Shown here: in pieces, positions 1 to 8,384 of the stretch | Layout: each line of letters opens with the position of its first letter | How positions within the stretch are numbered: the stretch's first letter is position 1 | Assembly: GCF_029203305.1 (NCBI RefSeq) | Contig: NC_089466.1 | Span: 620,001-684,000 of the forward strand | Length of the DNA stretch: 64,000 bases | Reading direction: 5' to 3' | From: Yamadazyma tenuis | Lineage: Eukaryota > Ascomycota > Pichiomycetes > Serinales > Debaryomycetaceae | Position numbers and translations under genes: made by a program | Notes under the pieces: generated by a model | The model's database searches: none | Told to the model about the DNA's origin: nothing | The model's input: the letters and a program-made list of their open reading frames with translations, nothing else

Positions 1-36
1 TCGCGGAAATTTGAACTCATATACTCTAATTAGACG

Positions 37-1458
37 ATGGATTTGGTAGGTGAAATAGTCGAGAAGGACGTAGGAGAACCTACGCTACCATTGCCCACAG
101 ATGATTTGGACATAAAGAAAATAGAGGACATCAAGAAGAGAAGAGAATCCGCATTTACAACCAGGCTTAAAGGAAGGAATGGTGGTCCTTCTGTGGCAAG
201 CAAGTTCAAGCAAAATGCTAATAGTCAGCTAGTTTCAGAGAAAGGGTTGAGTGAAGCAGAAAAAATACACAAGGAGAATATGGAGAAACTTGGAAGCATG
301 TCCGCTGAAGAGATCAATCAAGAAAGAGAGGAGTTATTAGCACAGTTGAATCCTGATTTAATTCAAAGTTTAATGAAGAGGGCAGAAAAGAGAGAAAAAC
401 ATGTTGAAGAACCCAAACACACGCACCATGAGCATCGCCATGCCGAAGGATATGGAGAGTGGATTGGAGGGATGAAGACGGAATTTGGTGTCAAGGACCT
501 TACTCATCTTGACAAGGACGATATAGAAAAGGCATTAGGAATCAGTTCTTTGAATATCGAGGATGAAGAAAAGACCATCAAGCCTCCTAAAAAAGTGAGG
601 TTTGATACTGTATCTTCAGTGAGATATGAAGATTTGCCAGAAGGAACCCAAGTGGAAGAGTCTGGTTGGGAAGATGTAGAGGACATTAACGATTTAATCA
701 TGGACGACGAGAATCAAGAAATCGCTCCAGATGACTATCAGTTGGTTAATGAAGATGAAGGAAATGATGACGTTCATTTCACTAAACCAAAAGGTACAAT
801 TAAAGAGTACGGAAAGGATTTGGACCTTAATGACCCCGAATTCTACGATCAATTACACCAAAAGTATTACCCAGACTTACCCAAAGAGACATCGAAGTTG
901 GCTTGGATGACGGAGCCAGTTCCTGTTCAGAAGACATCTACTTATGAGTCCATATCCGATATGAGGTTTGACTTTCAAGGAAACTTAATAGAATTGCATG
1001 CTGAACAAGACCAGGAAAAGGAGATTCCAACATATTTAGGTTTACATCACCATTCCGCAAACCCCCATTTACCTGGTTACACTTTAGGTGAGTTGGTCCA
1101 TTTATCAAGGTCTGTGGTTGCAGGCCAAAGGTGTTTGAGCATCCAAATGTTGGGTAGAATCCTCCACAAACTTGGTCTTCACAAGTACAATATTATGCCC
1201 ATTAGTGATGATGAGCAGGACAAACAGTTTAATGAAAGCGTTAAACAGCTCACTAGGCATTTTGAGAAGATGATGTGGGATTTGATAGACGAACTCCGTG
1301 TCATTGAATCGATTTCTGAGGCTTCAGATGAAAAGAAGAGCACCAACATATCTGTTAGAAACTACGCGGTTGAAGCATTGTGGTTATGGAGACAAGGAGG
1401 TGGGAGGCCCAAAGAAGAAGAAACGACTATAGACGAAGAAATAGCACAGATAATCTAA
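37..1458 (+). CDS. RBA50: RNA polymerase II-associated protein Rba50 (RPAP1 family)
   Basis: The 473-residue product matches the fungal Rba50/RPAP1 family, cytoplasmic factors needed for assembly and nuclear import of RNA polymerase II; S. cerevisiae Rba50 is a little over 430 residues. The N-terminal block (about residues 1-60), with a Lys/Arg-rich stretch followed by a GGPS..SKFK motif, is the conserved RPAP1 N-terminal segment. The middle (residues 200-270) is acidic. The C-terminal part (about 300-370), including FDFQGNLI and the YLGLHHH..NPHLPGYTLGEL block, is the conserved RPAP1 C-terminal region. The first ATG lies 36 bases from the window edge, so the promoter is outside. The neighbour SNA2 is also close to RBA50 in S. 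cerevisiae, which supports the identification. The call is firm. Confidence 0.9.
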   Translation: MDLVGEIVEKDVGEPTLPLPTDDLDIKKIEDIKKRRESAFTTRLKGRNGGPSVASKFKQNANSQLVSEKGLSEAEKIHKENMEKLGSMSAEEINQEREELLAQLNPDLIQSLMKRAEKREKHVEEPKHTHHEHRHAEGYGEWIGGMKTEFGVKDLTHLDKDDIEKALGISSLNIEDEEKTIKPPKKVRFDTVSSVRYEDLPEGTQVEESGWEDVEDINDLIMDDENQEIAPDDYQLVNEDEGNDDVHFTKPKGTIKEYGKDLDLNDPEFYDQLHQKYYPDLPKETSKLAWMTEPVPVQKTSTYESISDMRFDFQGNLIELHAEQDQEKEIPTYLGLHHHSANPHLPGYTLGELVHLSRSVVAGQRCLSIQMLGRILHKLGLHKYNIMPISDDEQDKQFNESVKQLTRHFEKMMWDLIDELRVIESISEASDEKKSTNISVRNYAVEALWLWRQGGGRPKEEETTIDEEIAQII

Positions 1459-1465
1459 ATAGAGA

Positions 1466-1999
1466 AATGTTAATATTCCTGTGGATTCGGATAATAATGA
1501 CGGACAAGCTGATTTTACAATCACATCAAAATCTTGAAGAAAACCCAACCACAAAAGGTGTACAGAGACCTTGGGAGATGTACTTATAAAACATAAACAC
1601 AACGAAGGAACCGGTACACTTTTCTTGGGTGGAAGGGAAGAACTGAAATATGAATCGATACTACCACATGATCCCACCAAAAACTGGTCAGAAATGGCTT
1701 GAATATCTTCTTGATCCAGTTCAATAACATCACAAATAGGTAAGGAATATTTGGTTCACTCTTCGCATATAGACACATTGGCCGATGATCAGAAAGATGG
1801 CAAGAAACCTTATCGGACAACTTAAGTTATGCGGTGCAGAGATGTTAATCAACATAGCATTCTACGCCAAGCACTAGTAACAGGTTTATTAAACGATACA
1901 CCGTTGGAGAAGAGAAAAAAAATTCTATCAGCTGCGAAAGCTACAATAAATTTCATGGTAACTAATAAAAGGAATACAACCAGAAAAGCAACACACTAA
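1466..1999 (+). pseudogene. Possible decayed protein-coding gene, family not recognised
   Basis: The space between RBA50 and SNA2 holds several open stretches on the plus strand whose composition looks protein-like but which are broken by stops and frame changes. From about 1466 one frame reads NVNIPVDSDNNDGQADFT up to a stop near 1526. The same frame resumes with TETLGDVLIKHKHNEGTGTL and later YESILPHDPTKNWSEMA before another stop near 1700. A second frame continues EYLLDPVQ and, further on, GQLKLCGAEMLINIAFYAKH. A third (ATG at 1829, stop at 1997-1999) ends with LVTGLLNDTPLEKRKKILSA. These pieces follow one another without overlap, as expected of a gene decayed by frameshifts. I cannot name the family. 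Chance open frames remain possible. Confidence 0.35.
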
Positions 2000-2146
2000 A
2001 CCCGAATTACATTGGGGATCACAAGTAAAATATCTACTTCTCTAGAGAGTTATCGGAGATGTCAATATATTTTCTCAATTCTGTACTTATTCACTCCGTA
2101 CCTTCCTTTAAGAAAGGCCCTATCTACCGTCAGTCTTAGCCTGAAT

Positions 2147-2389
2147 TCAAGTCGAACCATAGTTATTGACTCTGTGGTTATGACCATCACCTCCGAGAGC
2201 TGAGTGTGTTTCTCTGTATGGGTAGCTCAGGATGATGTAGTAACAATGTAATAAACCCGGGAAAAATCCTAAAAGACAAAGGACAATATTGATCAAAAAA
2301 TCAGCAGAAAAGAAGCCTCTTTTGACTAATACCGGAATGGGGGGGAAGAAAAACCCAATAAAAACCATAAACCAATCTTGTGGATGCAT
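2147..2389 (-). CDS. SNA2: Sna2-like Pmp3/UPF0057 family small membrane protein
   Basis: This 80-residue protein has the Pmp3/UPF0057 layout: a short N-terminus, a first hydrophobic segment with the GFFFPPIPV motif, KRGFF, a second membrane segment ending in LGFFPG, then a short hydrophilic tail. The starting residues MHPQDWF and the C-terminal NNYGS resemble S. cerevisiae Sna2, a two-membrane-span vacuolar protein, more than the plasma-membrane Pmp3. The tyrosine-containing tail (YRETH, NNYGST) fits the adaptor-sorted Sna proteins. It sits next to RBA50 as in S. cerevisiae, although in opposite orientation to RBA50 here. It is small but well supported by family motifs. Confidence 0.88.
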   Translation of the reverse strand: MHPQDWFMVFIGFFFPPIPVLVKRGFFSADFLINIVLCLLGFFPGLLHCYYIILSYPYRETHSALGGDGHNHRVNNYGST

Positions 2390-2584
2390 GTTTAAAGTTG
2401 GTAATATTTAACGTGATTTGTTCAAGTGATAAAGATTCAAGGAATTTAGACGTCACTCAAGATTGCTCCTCCTCAAAAGGCTGCTAAAAAATATTATCGG
2501 GACCTAAATTTATAGAACCGTGTACGGCACAATCTCACCAAAGTTTTTTCCAGTCGAAACCAATAGTGAAGGCAAACCATAAAC

Positions 2585-5026
2585 ATGGTTAGATTGACTC
2601 AATTTCTAGGATTTGTGGTTCTCATTGCCACATGCGTGTCAGGTGTATTTCTAGAAGATGCATTCACAAAAAACTGGGTCAAATATAATCACGCGTTGAT
2701 CAAATCATTTGATGCTATTCAAGACTCAAGCTTCGTTGGTGTTACTCTCGATGGTGAATTAGTCAAGTACAATTTAACAAATGAGGCCGTACTTTCTTGG
2801 AAGGTTACCGTTCCGTTGAATGATGTGGAATATTTGATCAACGGTGGCACGATCCTTACCTACTCCACAAGTGAAGACACGATCTATTTGTGGGACATTC
2901 AGTCTGGGGTGCTATTAAACAATTATCAAGTGGGTCCTGTCAAATATATTTCCCGATCATTTGGTGGATTCATTGTTTTGTCCAGTAACAGTTTGTTAAC
3001 ATTTGTAGACGGAAACCTTTCAAAAGAGATTGCAACGTCTGTCGGCGATATATGGGCATCTGAGTTCAATGGACTTACTTACATTGTTACCGACGACTCC
3101 AAGTTGCTCAAATTGGATCCTAATTTCAAATATACTACTGTTGATATTAACGTGAAATTCAGCAAGATATCACAGATAGTCGGAAACCGTGTTCTCGTGA
3201 ACGGACAGGTGTTTGACTTAGATAAGAACCAAATTACTACAAAGGCAAAGGTAACTGGTCTTTTTGAATCTGAACCGGCTTATAGCTTGGAGAAGAACAA
3301 GTTTAAGATTATAAAGGATGACAAGGTTGTACTTGAAGATGACTTCGAAGAAAGTAGTGTCAAGGTTCTTCAAAATTACTTGCTTGTGGACTCTGAAGAT
3401 GAACGGAAGGTTATCGACTTGAAGGGGTTTTTCGAGAGTCTTGATGAAACCTCGATCAACTTGGAAAGCTACAATCATAGCATTACCGGAAAGGATTATA
3501 TATTTGGTAATGAAATTGTGAGTTTAATTGTCACTGGAAAGTTCATTCAGTTCTCCAGATATAATATTTTGTTGGACAAAGTTGCTCATTACAATTACCA
3601 CATCAATACCTACAACTTGAACTTCCCAAAGGCTTTGTTAATCAATAAACCCGAGTCCAAACAAACAATGGATTCCATTCAGCATTTGGTGGATGAAATT
3701 CAGCAAAATAACGTACTTTCCAGGTTCATTAAGAGAACTAGAAGACATTTGGTCGAGTTTGGTAAAAGTATTATATCTAAAGTTACCCGGTTAGATTTTA
3801 ATTCTGACCATATAGAGATCACAAATCCATATGATTTAGAGAAATTGTTGGTATTTGTGGATGATTCAAAACTTGTTGCTGTTGACTCCTTAAATGGAGA
3901 TGGGGTTTGGGAAACTGTTATAGAAGATGGTTTACTTGATTTGGAAGAAAATGGAGATACAATGTCATTGGTTTATGGTGATAAGGCTATCACCGTTAGC
4001 ACAAGAGATGGTGAAATAATCGACTCTCATGACCGCACTAGCAGTGTCGACTTACCCCAAGGTACTATCTATGTGAAGCAAGTCGAAAATTCTATTCAAA
4101 GCTATAAATATGTGGATGGTAAACTTATTCCCACATGGAAGTTTGCAAAGGATAAGATCATCAACTTTGCTATAAAACCAAATACGAAAACGGGATCTGT
4201 GGGTATAGCTTTACATGATAAATCTGTGTTGTACAAATACTTGAATGATAATTCTATTGCTGTTATAGCGGAAGAGGATGGCATTTTAAAGTTGTACTTA
4301 ATAGATGGTAAGTCTGGAAATGTGATTTACGTTCAGGAGCACCTTAAAAGTGATAACATTGACACCAAAAGTATTAAATTGATTTTGGATGATAACTGGA
4401 TTATCTACTCTTACTTTGTAACGGAGCCAAAGTACGAACAAAGAATTCTGGTGGTCGATTTGTTTGGTGAAGCTCCGACTAAGGGTAATTTCACTGTTCC
4501 TATTTCATCTTCTTCGAGTAAATCGTTCATATACCCAGAACGTATTATTGATTTGAAGTCCACTTATACTAGATTTGGTATTACCTTGAAATCAATTATT
4601 GCTTTAACCGAAGACGGTGATTTGGTTGAACTTCCTAAATATATTTTGAACAGTCGGAGAATTGATGATAGACAATTGTCCCAAAATGACTTTAAAGATG
4701 ACTTCAGGATGCTCCCATATGAACCAGTGGTGGCCAGAAACGATTATCTGGTATTGAATCATGGATACAAGTTGGACACCGGATCTAACAACTTGATACT
4801 CCTTAAAGATACCAAATTAGAATCAACTTCGATCATATGTATGATCAACTCTCGAAACATGTTTTGTACTAGAGTTCAACCTTCTTTGAGTTTTGACAAC
4901 TTGACAGAAGCTTTTCAAAAGTTCAGGCTAATAATAACCATTTTTGTTCTATTTGTGGCATACTTCGTTACCAAACCAATGGTTATTAAGAAAAACTTGA
5001 ATAGTCAGTGGATTTACAAAGCTTAG
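2585..5026 (+). CDS. EMC1: ER membrane protein complex subunit 1 (Emc1)
   Basis: The 813-residue product is the largest EMC subunit, a single-pass ER protein of the complex that inserts tail-anchored and multi-span membrane proteins. A cleavable signal peptide (residues 1-20, ending VSG) precedes the conserved VFLEDAF..NWVKYNH start of the luminal beta-propeller. The PQQ-like blades run to about residue 640. The C-terminal DUF1620 region contains LPKYILNSRR and LPYEP, followed by a membrane segment (about 785-802) and a basic cytosolic tail ending NSQWIYKA. S. cerevisiae Emc1 is about 760 residues. One in-frame CTG (codon 622, in the QRI-L-VVDLF stretch) falls where homologues, as I recall them, carry Ser/Thr. 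The gene is convergent with the Zn2Cys6 gene, with 43 bp between them. Confidence 0.92.
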   Translation: MVRLTQFLGFVVLIATCVSGVFLEDAFTKNWVKYNHALIKSFDAIQDSSFVGVTLDGELVKYNLTNEAVLSWKVTVPLNDVEYLINGGTILTYSTSEDTIYLWDIQSGVLLNNYQVGPVKYISRSFGGFIVLSSNSLLTFVDGNLSKEIATSVGDIWASEFNGLTYIVTDDSKLLKLDPNFKYTTVDINVKFSKISQIVGNRVLVNGQVFDLDKNQITTKAKVTGLFESEPAYSLEKNKFKIIKDDKVVLEDDFEESSVKVLQNYLLVDSEDERKVIDLKGFFESLDETSINLESYNHSITGKDYIFGNEIVSLIVTGKFIQFSRYNILLDKVAHYNYHINTYNLNFPKALLINKPESKQTMDSIQHLVDEIQQNNVLSRFIKRTRRHLVEFGKSIISKVTRLDFNSDHIEITNPYDLEKLLVFVDDSKLVAVDSLNGDGVWETVIEDGLLDLEENGDTMSLVYGDKAITVSTRDGEIIDSHDRTSSVDLPQGTIYVKQVENSIQSYKYVDGKLIPTWKFAKDKIINFAIKPNTKTGSVGIALHDKSVLYKYLNDNSIAVIAEEDGILKLYLIDGKSGNVIYVQEHLKSDNIDTKSIKLILDDNWIIYSYFVTEPKYEQRILVVDLFGEAPTKGNFTVPISSSSSKSFIYPERIIDLKSTYTRFGITLKSIIALTEDGDLVELPKYILNSRRIDDRQLSQNDFKDDFRMLPYEPVVARNDYLVLNHGYKLDTGSNNLILLKDTKLESTSIICMINSRNMFCTRVQPSLSFDNLTEAFQKFRLIITIFVLFVAYFVTKPMVIKKNLNSQWIYKA

Positions 5027-5069
5027 AGATCTTTATATGGCTTAGTTTTGATGTATATTCCGAATAGCA

Positions 5070-6884
5070 TTATACCAATGATATATTATCAAGGTACTCT
5101 ATTAATTGTTTATCCTTAATACCGAAAGCATCCCAGGTTATTTCCCTATCGTTAAAATCGTTAAAATTAGTTTTTCCTTTGGTTGATGAGTAAATTGACC
5201 AAGTCATTTCGTAGTTCATATTAGCAACTTGGTGAGTATTGAACTTTGTTAAAATGTAGAGCGATTTTGAATCCTTAATAAATCCCAATAGATTATGGCC
5301 AAGGATTTCGTTGTACTTGGCAATGATTTTGAGGAGCCTGGAGTTGAAAAAGTTCCAGTTCGATTCGTTGTTTTTGGTAATCAAAAGATGTATGGTTTTG
5401 AACTTCGACTTCAAGATTTCGTAGTCTTCGACTGACTTCAATAATGGGGTATAAAAAATCCTTTCCAAGATCAAAGACACAAGCTCCACAATAAACTTAT
5501 AATGAATTGGCAATTGGTTGATGCTATATAAGTTTGGAAATTCATTAGTGAACAAATCAATTACCCTATAACATGAAGTTAAAGTTTTATAAATGAAAAC
5601 TCTGTAATCGTTCAACAGGAGCTTCAAAGAAGAGTCCAAAGAATACAAGTACAATTGTAACTTTGAGTATTCCACAGATAATTCAATCAAATTGTCCTTG
5701 CTGATGGCAGATGTATCTTTTTTCAAATCATTCAAAATCACTTCAAACATGTTCAAGCTAATCAACTTTGATTGCATTTGGTTGTTGTTATTCAAATTCT
5801 CGTGTAGTCTTTGCTGGACAATGGAAACTTTCAATAACGAGTTAATATACCTATCTTCCTCGGAAATATCAGCTGTATTTTGATTCATACTCGTTGCCTT
5901 ATTGATGACATAGTCTTCTTGAAAGCCATTAAAATTCAAATGCAACAAACCTAAGTTGATCAACCAGTAATTGGAGTTGACAGTTATGAACTTGTAAATC
6001 CGTTCTCTGATCAAGTTGTTCATATTGATTTCTTTAGTGATAGTCATGTTGGTCTTGTGCAGAAACTCATTGATGAACTCCAATCTATGTAAGCCCAATT
6101 GCAATGATAAATTTCTCATCAAAGACAAATATTTGATAGACAAATTATCGTTCATCTTTTCTTTAGGGGACAAAGGGATTGGCCAAGTAGTCAAAACCAA
6201 TAAAGAGCACAACACATAAACCGACCTGGGTGTATTTAACCAACACATTTCCACCACCAACTTCTTAACATGTTTAGACAAGTTCAAGTATTGCTTGGAG
6301 TTGTCAGTGTTCAAATGACTGGTTAACACTATACACCAGAACAACAACTTGCTCTCGTCATATATTTGGTTAACGTTTGCTTCCTTGTATAATGAGTCTG
6401 GTAAGATTGGAAGAAACCGGTGGTAGTTCTTAAAGTAGTTATCAAAGTGGAAAGTAACTTCGTCTTTGGTCAATGATACAGGGGCCACCGAAACATCGGA
6501 GCTGATGGAGAAATCACCTGAACTAGAACTTAATTCCTCGTCTTTAATATCATAGTCATCAAGCTCCAAGCAGTTTTGTATTTCAGAAATGGAAGGATTC
6601 TGCTTTATTAACAAGTTTATCAAAATAGATTTTTTGTAAATCAAGTGATCAACTGACTCCTTCAACAGATTTACTTCCATGTCCAATTTCTCGAGTACAT
6701 CGTTTGAAGTTCTCTTTGGGTTGGAGGAAATAATGTCCAAAAAGCATTCAAGGTTTCTCTTTGCACAGCTTGAACATGGTAAAGGATTTCTTATAATCGA
6801 ATCACACCGAGTTTTATGCTTTCTACACCTAGCACAAGACTTGGTCACTTTTCCTTTGGATATCTTTTCCATTTTTGTAATCAT
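5070..6884 (-). CDS. Zn2Cys6 fungal transcription factor
   Basis: The 604-residue product has an N-terminal binuclear zinc cluster with six cysteines at residues 17, 20, 27, 37, 40 and 47 (C-x2-C-x6-C-x9-C-x2-C-x6-C), preceded by basic residues. A short linker and probable dimerisation helix (about 65-95) follow, then a Ser-rich acidic stretch (about 115-130). A middle homology region starts near residue 145 (FHFDNYFKNYHRFLPILP). I cannot assign it to a characterised yeast regulator. A second in-frame ATG at residue 5 is equally usable. A palindromic CGG-N4-CCG element lies 125 bp upstream of the start and could be its own site. The family call is secure; targets are unknown. Confidence 0.85.
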   Translation of the reverse strand: MITKMEKISKGKVTKSCARCRKHKTRCDSIIRNPLPCSSCAKRNLECFLDIISSNPKRTSNDVLEKLDMEVNLLKESVDHLIYKKSILINLLIKQNPSISEIQNCLELDDYDIKDEELSSSSGDFSISSDVSVAPVSLTKDEVTFHFDNYFKNYHRFLPILPDSLYKEANVNQIYDESKLLFWCIVLTSHLNTDNSKQYLNLSKHVKKLVVEMCWLNTPRSVYVLCSLLVLTTWPIPLSPKEKMNDNLSIKYLSLMRNLSLQLGLHRLEFINEFLHKTNMTITKEINMNNLIRERIYKFITVNSNYWLINLGLLHLNFNGFQEDYVINKATSMNQNTADISEEDRYINSLLKVSIVQQRLHENLNNNNQMQSKLISLNMFEVILNDLKKDTSAISKDNLIELSVEYSKLQLYLYSLDSSLKLLLNDYRVFIYKTLTSCYRVIDLFTNEFPNLYSINQLPIHYKFIVELVSLILERIFYTPLLKSVEDYEILKSKFKTIHLLITKNNESNWNFFNSRLLKIIAKYNEILGHNLLGFIKDSKSLYILTKFNTHQVANMNYEMTWSIYSSTKGKTNFNDFNDREITWDAFGIKDKQLIEYLDNISLV

Positions 6885-7843
6885 GATAATTATAGTATTC
6901 CTAGGTAATCCGCTAGCTTCTCAAAAAACGATCGACTTGAAGGTATTAATTGGCAAATATATTGGGAAAGTGAAAATACGTGGTAATATAAGCCGATAAA
7001 TGATAAAACGGTTAACCGCAAAAGGATCGAATATTAATAATTGAAAATGCTATGCTAGCTATTGGTCAAATTAACCTTTCCCATTTATCGGGAACTCTCA
7101 ATGGTGATGCAGTAGGACGTGTAAAAACTGCTTTCAGACAAATTCTAAAATAAACTGCCACGCGATTATTAATCTTATAGCTCTTATTGGTTCATTAGTG
7201 TGATTGCGAATTTTGGTGAACCCCGTATTTCGCATTTCGTATTCAATTGGGCGACTGGGGCCCACTTGAGGGTTTGGTCCAACACCGCAGCTTTGGTGTA
7301 AGTGCTTCGGAGATGACAAATATATATATGGGGTATATCTCCTTCATCCTCCTCAACTGGTCTCTCTACATGGCTCTGATTTACTATTCTTTCACTCACC
7401 TTTACCTTATTGGCTCCAAACGTGAGAGCCACACCAAAGAGTTAACGAGTTCGCATATCGTTTTTTATTTGGTGTTGATACCAATAAACCGATAAGCGCA
7501 CAGACGCAGGACTGGAGAGCTTATTACTGGTAATTTCATTGGCTGCTATTTATTGCCTTAGTGCCACCTTTTCATTTGCTGCTATTGTTTCGGACCTTAT
7601 ACAACTAGGTTTCTGAACGATTCTAGTGGACAGTTTGTACGGCGGGGAATTAATGTTAACCGATTGACCGACTTTTGCGCTTTGGCAATTCGGACCTGTA
7701 ATATGCATCTACTTAGTGGCTGGTCCACGCCTGCTGTGGCGTGATGGTTCAGTGTTTCTGTTTCTCTATACTTGAAGGTATTTTTGGGGTGTCCCTTTTC
7801 GGTTGCGCACTTGAGATGAGCAACAAGAGTTGAGTAAACATAT
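6885..7843. other. Long divergent intergenic region (Zn2Cys6 gene / SNM1)
   Basis: No credible gene is visible in these 959 bases. The open frames here lack recognisable motifs. The region should carry the promoters of both flanking, divergently transcribed genes. It contains CGGTTAACCG at 7009-7018, the related half GTTAACCG at 7655-7662, and a TATATATA-like run near 7322. Confidence 0.6.
7009..7018. promoter_or_regulatory. CGG-N4-CCG palindrome, candidate zinc-cluster binding site
   Basis: CGGTTAACCG is a perfect 10-bp palindrome with inverted CGG triplets 4 bp apart, the geometry typical of Zn2Cys6 dimers. It lies 125 bp upstream of the Zn2Cys6 gene, so autoregulation is a reasonable inference. 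Binding is not shown by sequence alone. Confidence 0.4.
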
Positions 7844-8344
7844 ATGAGCTCGTCACTTAATTCTAATCAACTTAAAAGTATTCATTTACTTAACTTGGCT
7901 CATTCGGTACCAACAAATCCCTTGTCAAAGGTCTATTCTCTTAAGCTTCATACTTTCAACTGCGAGAAACAAATCAACTATCCAGATTCATTCACTAATG
8001 GTACTCGAATATGCCTGAATTGTGGTAATATCAGTGTTCCTGGTGTTAGCGTTAGAGTCAGAGTCATCAGACAAAGACTAGTATACAAGTGTTTGAACTG
8101 TCGCCATCTTCAGAAGTTTGATTTGCCAACGAACAAAGCAAAGAAATATCAGACTCAATCGCTGTCAGCTCCATCCTTACCTCAAACTTCAGGTGGATCT
8201 CAAGGTCTGCAAGTGAACAAGAACAAGCAACCTAAAATTAAGAAAAAGAGAAAACCTAACACTTTGCAGAATATGCTTTTAGAGAAAAAGAAGCAGAAAA
8301 ATTCAGGTACTACTTTGGATTTGATGGAATTCATGCAACATTAA
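7844..8344 (+). CDS. SNM1: RNase MRP/P protein subunit, Snm1/Rpr2 family
   Basis: The 166-residue basic protein carries the Rpr2/Snm1/Rpp21 zinc ribbon: paired cysteines at about residues 57/60 (RICLNCG) and 83/86 (YKCLNCR), separated by a basic strand region. The N-terminal helix region (LNLAHSV) and a Lys-rich C-terminal tail (KKKRKP, EKKKQK) suit RNA binding. S. cerevisiae Snm1 (198 residues, RNase MRP-specific) and Rpr2 (144 residues, RNase P-specific) are both candidates. The tail and spacing favour Snm1 but do not exclude Rpr2. The gene is convergent with the peroxin gene, 40 bp apart. Confidence 0.65.
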   Translation: MSSSLNSNQLKSIHLLNLAHSVPTNPLSKVYSLKLHTFNCEKQINYPDSFTNGTRICLNCGNISVPGVSVRVRVIRQRLVYKCLNCRHLQKFDLPTNKAKKYQTQSLSAPSLPQTSGGSQGLQVNKNKQPKIKKKRKPNTLQNMLLEKKKQKNSGTTLDLMEFMQH

Positions 8345-8384
8345 CGATTTACGACTTATGAAAGCTTTAATACATATAATTATG

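Noticed and set aside
7184..7432. 82-codon frames on both strands between the Zn2Cys6 gene and SNM1
   Set aside because: No family motif, and both strands are equally open, as expected for stop-poor intergenic DNA.
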